This document shows, piece after piece, positions 5,929-10,265 of a DNA stretch of 10,265 nucleotides. The DNA comes from RGIG3528 sp045616485. Lineage in GTDB: Bacteria; Bacillota; Clostridia; Lachnospirales; Lachnospiraceae. Under the pieces are notes generated by a model. That model did not search any database. It was given only the letters and a program-made list of their open reading frames with translations, and was not told the DNA's origin. Location of the stretch: NCBI GenBank assembly GCA_045616485.1, contig JAZLGU010000001.1, forward strand, positions 1-10,265. The letters run 5' to 3'. A program made the translations under genes and the position numbers. Each line of letters begins with the position of its first letter. Positions within the stretch are counted from its first letter, which is position 1.

Positions 5929-7305
5929 ATGGTACATCAGTACAAATTAAACGGATACAATATAGTTCTGGACAGCTGCTCCGGCTCTATTCATGTTGTG
6001 GATGAGGTGGCATACGATATTATTGCCCTTTTTGCAGATCACACAAAGCAGCAGATTGTTGATGAGATTCTTAAAAAATATGCAGACCGACAGGATGTGA
6101 CAGAAGAAGAGGTACTTCTTTGCATTTCCGACGTTCAGGCTCTTGTTGATGCCAAGAAGCTCTATACCCCCGATACTTTCGAGAATATCGCAGGTACTTT
6201 TAAGGAGCGCTCCGGAGATGTAGTAAAAGCACTTTGTCTCCATGTGGCCCATACCTGCAATCTGAACTGTTCCTACTGTTTTGCCAGCCAGGGTAAGTAT
6301 CACGGAGATCGTGCCCTTATGAGCTTTGAAGTAGGTAAGCAGGCACTTGACTTTCTTATGGATCATTCAGGCAGCAGAAGAAATCTCGAAGTGGACTTTT
6401 TCGGCGGTGAGCCTCTTATGAACTGGGATGTGGTAAAGCAGCTGGTACAGTATGCCCGCAGCGTGGAAAAGGAAAGAGGAAAGAATTTCAGATTCACCCT
6501 TACCACCAATGGTATGCTGATAGATGATGATGTTATTGATTTCTGCAATAAAGAAATGAGTAATGTGGTACTGTCGCTGGATGGAAGAAAAGAAATACAT
6601 GACCGTCTTCGCGTGGATTACGCAGGTAATGGCAGCTATGAAAAGATCGTGCCCAAGTTCCAGAAGCTGGTAGAGGCACGTGGCGGCAAGGGCTACTATA
6701 TGCGTGGCACTTTTACCCATGCCAATCCTGATTTTACCAAAGATGTTTTCCATATGGCAGATCTGGGCTTTACCGAGCTTAGCATGGAGCCTGTAGTATG
6801 CAAGGCTACAGATGCGGCAGCGCTTACCCCTGAAGACATCGAGATCGTAAAAGAGCAGTATGAGATACTGGCTCTTGATATGCTGCGTCGTGAAAAAGAA
6901 GGTAAGCCTATTACTTTCTATCATTATATGCTGGACCTGACAGAAGGCCCTTGTATCTATAAGCGTGTATCCGGCTGTGGATCAGGCACTGAGTACATGG
7001 CAGTTACACCATGGGGAGACCTCTACCCATGCCATCAGTTTGTAGGCGATGAGGCTTACAAGCTGGGAGATATCTGGAATGGCGTTACAGCTACAGATTT
7101 AAGAGAAGATTTCCGCTCCTGCAATGCCTATGCTCGTCCTGAGTGCAAGGATTGCTGGGCTAAGCTTTATTGCTCAGGCGGCTGTGCAGCCAATGCCTAT
7201 CACGCATCCGGCAGCATTCGTGGCATATACGAGCCGGGCTGTGAGCTTTTCAAAAAGCGTATTGAATGTGCTATTATGATGAAGGCGGCCAAGGAGGACC
7301 GATAG
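5929..7305 (+). CDS. scfB: SCIFF peptide maturase, radical SAM/SPASM thioether-forming enzyme
   Basis: 458-aa enzyme that installs a thioether cross-link in the scfA product using S-adenosylmethionine. Residues 1 to about 85 resemble a PqqD-like RiPP recognition element, which binds the leader. The radical-SAM cluster motif CNLNCSYC gives Cys110, Cys114 and Cys117; GGEP at 159-162 is the SAM-binding motif. The C-terminal SPASM region carries cysteines for two auxiliary 4Fe-4S clusters: Cys350, 368, 398, 406, 409, 414, 418 and 438. Length and layout agree with CteB-like maturases, and nothing looks damaged. A purine-rich agaaagagag precedes ATG 5929. It follows scfA past an attenuator, and its stop codon overlaps the start of the decarboxylase gene, so the two enzymes are co-translated. 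Confidence 0.96.
   Translation: MVHQYKLNGYNIVLDSCSGSIHVVDEVAYDIIALFADHTKQQIVDEILKKYADRQDVTEEEVLLCISDVQALVDAKKLYTPDTFENIAGTFKERSGDVVKALCLHVAHTCNLNCSYCFASQGKYHGDRALMSFEVGKQALDFLMDHSGSRRNLEVDFFGGEPLMNWDVVKQLVQYARSVEKERGKNFRFTLTTNGMLIDDDVIDFCNKEMSNVVLSLDGRKEIHDRLRVDYAGNGSYEKIVPKFQKLVEARGGKGYYMRGTFTHANPDFTKDVFHMADLGFTELSMEPVVCKATDAAALTPEDIEIVKEQYEILALDMLRREKEGKPITFYHYMLDLTEGPCIYKRVSGCGSGTEYMAVTPWGDLYPCHQFVGDEAYKLGDIWNGVTATDLREDFRSCNAYARPECKDCWAKLYCSGGCAANAYHASGSIRGIYEPGCELFKKRIECAIMMKAAKEDR
7291..7298 (+). promoter_or_regulatory. Ribosome binding site deciding the decarboxylase start
   Basis: AAGGAGGA lies inside the last codons of scfB, 6 bases before GTG 7305. It supports the GTG over the upstream in-frame ATG at 7266, which would overlap scfB by 40 bases and add a 13-residue extension alien to the family. 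Confidence 0.85.
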
Positions 7306-8684
7306 TGGATACCCCCATTGCGGATTTTGTAAAAGAATATAATGACAGCGGCATTAGCAGACTCCATATGCCCGGCCATAAAGGCAAGGGCGTGCTGGGG
7401 TGCGAGGCCCTGGATATTACTGAAATAAAAGGCGCGGATGCGCTGTATGAAGCTTCCGGTATTATCGAAAAGAGCGAGTCCAATGCGACTGCTCTTTTTG
7501 GCACGCAGAAAACTCTGTATTCTACCGAAGGCTCCAGCCAGTGTATCCGCGCAATGCTTTATTTAGCTACAGGTGGAAAAAAAGCCGGCGACTATGAAAA
7601 GCCCCTGATTCTTGCGGCAAGAAATGTTCATAAGTCCTTTTTATACGCAGCTGCGTTACTGGACATAGAAGTAGAGTGGCTCTATAGCGAGAACACGGAT
7701 TCCATTTGCAGCTGCATTATTACCCCTGACAGCCTGGAACGCAAGCTGGCTTCCATGCACAGGCGTCCAGTAGCAGTTTATATTACAAGTCCTGACTATC
7801 TGGGGGGCATGTCCGACATAAAGAGCCTGGCTGAGATCTGTCATAAGCACGGTATATATTTGCTGGTGGATAATGCCCATGGCGCATATACCGGGTTTTT
7901 GGAAAAATCACTGCACCCCATGGATTTGGGAGCTGATATATGCTGTGACTCGGCTCATAAGACACTTCCGGTTCTTACAGGCGGGGCCTATCTTCACATA
8001 GGAAAAAATGCACCGGCGCACTTTGTCGGCAATGCCAAGATGGCCCTGGCCCTTTTTGGATCCACCAGCCCGTCTTATCTGATTCTTCAGTCTCTGGACC
8101 TGTGTAATAAATATCTGGCAGATGAAGAAGTGCTGCCATTTTTAGATGATACTCATAAAATGAATTACAGGCAAAGACTGAAGGAGCTGACAGACTATCT
8201 GGCAGATGTTAAGAAAAATCTTACTGCTAAAGGATGGGATATAGTCAGCACAGACCCGCTAAAACTGGTGATACGCTGCAACGGATATAAGCTGGCCGAT
8301 AGTCTCAGACAGTCCGGCATTGAATGTGAGTATGCTGATAGCGACTATCTGGTGCTTATGCTGACCCCTGAAAATACCCGGAAGGATTATTCGCGACTGG
8401 AAGACACTCTGGAGTCCATGGCTCCAAACGATTTTTTTCGGGATTCGGACAGCACCATATCCCATGTATTACATAATCAACAGGTCCTGTCTCTTAGACA
8501 GGCTATATTTGCAGACCACGAGACCCTGCCTGTAGCCCGGTCTGTCGGCAGGTTATGTGCAAGTCCGCTGGTATCATGCCCTCCGGCTATCCCCATAGTT
8601 ATTTCCGGAGAGCTTATATCTGTGGAGGCTCTGGCCCTTTTTGAAAAATACCATATTACCCATGTGGAAGTGGTTGTTTCGTGA
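7305..8684 (+). CDS. PLP-dependent Orn/Lys/Arg decarboxylase family protein
   Basis: 459-aa cytoplasmic enzyme of the fold-type I family that decarboxylates ornithine, lysine or arginine to polyamines. From GTG 7305 the protein begins MDTPIADFVKEYN and reaches the family motif MPGHKGKG near residue 22. PLP-binding Asp189 lies in DNAHG, and the Schiff-base Lys219 lies in SAHKTLP. The C-terminal domain ends with a CPPxIP motif, here PPAIP with Ala428 in place of the usual Gly. It belongs to the short clostridial/YaaO-SpeA-like class of about 450-490 residues and lacks the N-terminal wing of the long E. coli enzymes. Its substrate cannot be told from sequence. TAGTG overlap with scfB indicates translational coupling. 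A role in SCIFF maturation is possible but unproven; simple operon sharing is as likely. Confidence 0.9.
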   Translation: MDTPIADFVKEYNDSGISRLHMPGHKGKGVLGCEALDITEIKGADALYEASGIIEKSESNATALFGTQKTLYSTEGSSQCIRAMLYLATGGKKAGDYEKPLILAARNVHKSFLYAAALLDIEVEWLYSENTDSICSCIITPDSLERKLASMHRRPVAVYITSPDYLGGMSDIKSLAEICHKHGIYLLVDNAHGAYTGFLEKSLHPMDLGADICCDSAHKTLPVLTGGAYLHIGKNAPAHFVGNAKMALALFGSTSPSYLILQSLDLCNKYLADEEVLPFLDDTHKMNYRQRLKELTDYLADVKKNLTAKGWDIVSTDPLKLVIRCNGYKLADSLRQSGIECEYADSDYLVLMLTPENTRKDYSRLEDTLESMAPNDFFRDSDSTISHVLHNQQVLSLRQAIFADHETLPVARSVGRLCASPLVSCPPAIPIVISGELISVEALALFEKYHITHVEVVVS

Positions 8685-8701
8685 TATACTTCTTTTATAC
8701 A
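8674..8701 (+). promoter_or_regulatory. Possible promoter for the RNase H gene
   Basis: TTGTTT (8674-8679) and TATACA (8696-8701) are spaced 16 bp and overlap the 3' end of the decarboxylase gene. They would start a transcript about 27 bases before the RNase H start codon. The match is moderate. Confidence 0.4.
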
Positions 8702-8735
8702 ATGTGCATATCTTTACAGACTGGAGGAGTTTTGT

Positions 8736-9164
8736 GTGGATAACAAACTGATCGCCTATGTGGACGGCAGCTATAATGTAGCCACAAGTATATATGGATA
8801 CGGCTGCGTGCTTTTGCTGCCTGAGGATGAGGAAGCCTATGAGAAGCTTTCCGGCTCAGGCTCTGACCCCATGGTAGCCAAGCTCAGGAATGTAGCCGGT
8901 GAAATGCTAGGGGCAATGAATGCAGTCAAATATGCAGCACAAAAGGGTTACAAGGAGCTTATTATTTACTATGACTATATGGGCATAGAAATGTGGGCTA
9001 CAGGTGGATGGAAGTGTAAAAACGACTACACAAAGGGCTACCGTGACTACATGGAAAAAATGAAAGCTCACGTAACAGTATCTTTTGTAAAAGTAGAAGC
9101 TCATACCGGTGACCGTTTCAATGAGCTGGCAGATAAGCTGGCTAAGGAAGCTGTAGGCAATTAA
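8736..9164 (+). CDS. rnhA: Ribonuclease HI-like protein
   Basis: 142-aa protein of the RNase H1 fold, which cleaves the RNA strand of RNA-DNA hybrids such as replication primers and R-loops. All four catalytic acids are identifiable: Asp10 (YVDGS), Glu56 (GEMLGA), Asp80 (IIYYDYMGIE) and Asp133 (ELADKLAKEA), with the helper His123 (EAHTGD). The spacing and length resemble E. coli RNase HI (155 aa). It lacks the N-terminal hybrid-binding (viroplasmin-like) domain often fused to this enzyme in Firmicutes. The start is GTG 8736, with ggagg (8723-8727) 8 bases upstream; another GTG at 8734 is out of frame. It lies between an amino-acid decarboxylase and thiN with no obvious functional link. Confidence 0.9.
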   Translation: MDNKLIAYVDGSYNVATSIYGYGCVLLLPEDEEAYEKLSGSGSDPMVAKLRNVAGEMLGAMNAVKYAAQKGYKELIIYYDYMGIEMWATGGWKCKNDYTKGYRDYMEKMKAHVTVSFVKVEAHTGDRFNELADKLAKEAVGN

Positions 9165-9200
9165 CAAATAATTTCAAATAATATCAATTAATCAAATAAT
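9165..9200 (+). repeat. CAAATAAT repeats filling the rnhA-thiN gap
   Basis: Three perfect CAAATAAT units (9165-9172, 9175-9182, 9193-9200) and one variant CAATTAAT (9185-9192) run from the base after the rnhA stop to the base before the thiN ATG. The 36 bases contain no G at all, so thiN has no Shine-Dalgarno site. An unstructured A/T-rich leader can substitute for one. Confidence 0.7.
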
Positions 9201-9833
9201 ATGAAAAAAACAATCATTATATCCGGCGGAGAAAAGGGAGGACTGGATTTTTCCCTTTCTTATAAGCCTGAGCAGTATACAACCACATATGTAATAGCGT
9301 GTGATAAAGGCTATCAGTATGCTAAAGAGGCCGGGATACGTCCTGACCTTATAATTGGTGACTTTGATTCCTACGAAGGAGAGCTGCCAAAAGATATAAA
9401 AGTAGAGCAGCTGCCCACAGAAAAGGACGATACTGATACCATGCATGCTATCAGAAATGCAGTGGAAAATGAAAGTGACTGTATCATAATTGCATGTGGC
9501 ATGGGGGGCAGGCTGGATCATCTTTTATCCAATATTCAGGCTGCCAGATATGCTGCAGACCATGGAGCTTTTGTAATTGTAGCCGGAAAAGACACAATTT
9601 GCTATGTATTGCATGACAGGACCCTGCTTCTGGATAAGAATCCTGAGTATTCGCTTTCAGTTCTTTCGCTTTCTGATGAAAGCCGGGTGACCATAAAGGG
9701 GACCAAGTATGAAGCTGAGAATGTTGTAATTACAGCAGATTTCCCTATAGGGCAAAGTAATGAATGGCAGGAAAACAAGGCGGAAATCGCAGTTTTTTCC
9801 GGTACTGCCATGGTGGTCACATCGAAAATATAG
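9201..9833 (+). CDS. thiN: Thiamine pyrophosphokinase
   Basis: 210-aa cytoplasmic enzyme that transfers pyrophosphate from ATP to thiamine, giving the coenzyme thiamine diphosphate used by NifJ. The catalytic N-terminal half has DLIIGDFDS (49-57), PTEKDDTDT (72-80) and GMGGRLDH (100-107), the metal and nucleotide binding motifs of the family. The C-terminal half (about 135-210) is the beta-rich thiamine-binding domain. The length is normal. The ATG at 9201 begins MKKTIIISGG, the expected first beta strand, even though it lacks a ribosome site. In many Firmicutes this gene follows rpe and rsgA; here it follows rnhA, so the usual context is lost. It is the last gene before an rRNA-type control region. 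Confidence 0.95.
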   Translation: MKKTIIISGGEKGGLDFSLSYKPEQYTTTYVIACDKGYQYAKEAGIRPDLIIGDFDSYEGELPKDIKVEQLPTEKDDTDTMHAIRNAVENESDCIIIACGMGGRLDHLLSNIQAARYAADHGAFVIVAGKDTICYVLHDRTLLLDKNPEYSLSVLSLSDESRVTIKGTKYEAENVVITADFPIGQSNEWQENKAEIAVFSGTAMVVTSKI

Positions 9834-9850
9834 ATATTTAATACTATACG

Positions 9851-9901
9851 GATCCCTTATAATCCATGAAAATTCAGTGTTTTCAAGGACTGTAAGGGAT
9901 C
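9851..9901 (+). terminator. Long 51-nt hairpin after thiN, probable terminator
   Basis: The outer stem gatccctta (9851-9859) pairs perfectly with taagggatc (9893-9901), extended by a U-G and an A-U pair. After a small asymmetric bulge, an inner stem pairs tcc-a-tgaaaa (9863-9872) with ttttca-a-gga (9880-9889), leaving a 7-nt loop. The following bases are AAAATTTTTG, a short T run offset from the stem. Its place between thiN and the next promoters supports termination, though it is longer and more A/T-rich than usual. Confidence 0.55.
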
Positions 9902-9959
9902 AAAATTTTTGAATAGTAGAAATATTTCAAACAATTTGAAAAATTTATTAAATTAGGTG

Positions 9960-9988
9960 TTGACAAATCAATTAAAAGGTAGTAAGAT
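9960..9988 (+). promoter_or_regulatory. Promoter P1 of a probable rRNA operon
   Basis: Perfect TTGACA (9960-9965), a 17-bp spacer and TAAGAT (9983-9988) predict a start near 9995. An A/T-rich UP-like stretch (9902-9955) lies just upstream. The first transcribed bases can fold as tgttc (9995-9999) with gaaca (10006-10010). Confidence 0.8.
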
Positions 9989-10071
9989 AACGCCTGTTCG
10001 TTACGGAACATCAGCGATTAAGAACTTCAGGTCATGAGCATAGGTGCCCATAAAGCAGTGGTTCCCATCTC

Positions 10072-10132
10072 AAAAAACTTTTTAAAAAACTTAAAAAAAG
10101 TTGTTGACAAAAGTTCAAAATGATGATATCCT
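10072..10132 (+). promoter_or_regulatory. Promoter P2 with phased A-tracts, probable rRNA operon
   Basis: Perfect TTGACA (10104-10109), a 17-bp spacer and TATCCT (10127-10132) predict a start near 10138. Three A-tracts (10072-10077, 10084-10089, 10093-10099) end just before the -35, with centres about one helical turn apart, as in a curved UP element. The tandem arrangement with P1, 144 bases apart, is typical of Firmicute rrn operons. Confidence 0.8.
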
Positions 10133-10138
10133 ATACGA

Positions 10139-10265
10139 GCTGTCGCACGAAAGAAAAGCGAGCGACACAAACAAATAAGAACCTTGATAATTAAACAGCT
10201 AAACAACCCTGAAAATTCAATTAAAATTGATTTTCAATTGTGAAGTTTCAATCGAAAGATTGATC
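10139..10265 (+). other. rRNA operon leader with boxB/boxA-like elements
   Basis: The transcript from P2 would begin with a hairpin of tgtcgc (10141-10146) and gcgaca (10162-10167). Next comes gaaccttgataatta (10179-10193), which resembles the boxA antitermination signal of rrn leaders (consensus near TGCTCTTTGAAAA). The order hairpin then boxA matches the E. coli rrn leader. A further hairpin tcaatc-gaaa-gattga (10248-10263) ends at the window edge. The last 11 bases match 9 of 11 to the conserved start of 16S rRNA (AGAGTTTGATC), so the mature 16S may start right here, but this cannot be settled without the next bases. No protein gene is visible from 9834 onward. Confidence 0.6.

Noticed and set aside
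7266..7304. ATG 7266 as decarboxylase start
   Set aside because: It lies inside scfB without a good ribosome site; GTG 7305 has AAGGAGGA at the right distance and gives the family N-terminus.
9995..10010. TGTTC-N6-GAACA as a LexA/SOS box
   Set aside because: The Gram-positive SOS box has the half-sites in the opposite order (GAAC-N4-GTTC); this is better read as a small hairpin at the P1 transcript start.
10034..10123. 29-codon ORF in the rRNA-type upstream region
   Set aside because: It has no clear ribosome site and runs through the P2 A-tracts and -35 element, so it is most likely chance.

Overview
The window looks like chromosomal DNA of an anaerobic, fermentative clostridium, most likely Lachnospiraceae (a Butyrivibrio/Roseburia-like organism). 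This is inferred from a NifJ-type pyruvate:ferredoxin oxidoreductase, a SCIFF ranthipeptide locus (a clostridial hallmark), paired MgtE transporters and the AT-rich promoter style. Every gene is on the + strand and no mobile element is visible.

Layout. Positions 2-2371 hold the C-terminal two thirds of nifJ, with strongly biased codons, closed by a clean intrinsic terminator. Positions 2372-2743 form a long leader: a promoter, a 33-codon upstream ORF with its own Shine-Dalgarno site, and two hairpins, all ahead of two tandem mgtE paralogues (2744-4147 and 4169-5560). A new promoter with a perfect 14-bp palindrome drives scfA (5716-5871), the six-cysteine SCIFF precursor. A hairpin follows, then scfB (5929-7305), its radical-SAM/SPASM maturase. 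A PLP-dependent Orn/Lys/Arg-type decarboxylase (7305-8684) overlaps scfB by one base (TAGTG). It is followed by an RNase H1-like gene (8736-9164) and thiamine pyrophosphokinase thiN (9201-9833). The last 430 bases carry a 51-nt hairpin, two consensus-like tandem promoters and a leader with boxB/boxA-like elements. This resembles the control region of an rRNA operon whose 16S gene would start at or just past the right edge.

How the genes relate. NifJ uses thiamine diphosphate and ThiN makes it, but they are separate transcription units. MgtE brings in Mg2+, and its leader could sense Mg2+ or translation status. scfA and scfB form a classical RiPP precursor/maturase pair; the decarboxylase is translationally coupled to the maturase.

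The most interesting points are: (1) the SCIFF precursor has Gly at residue 37, where the characterised thioether acceptor is Thr; (2) the uORF/hairpin leader before mgtE, whose Asp-Glu-Asp codons lie within one arm of a long-range stem; (3) two MgtE copies that share a 51-residue identical stretch despite many synonymous changes, while diverging in the membrane part; (4) a perfect operator-like palindrome at the start of the scfA transcript.
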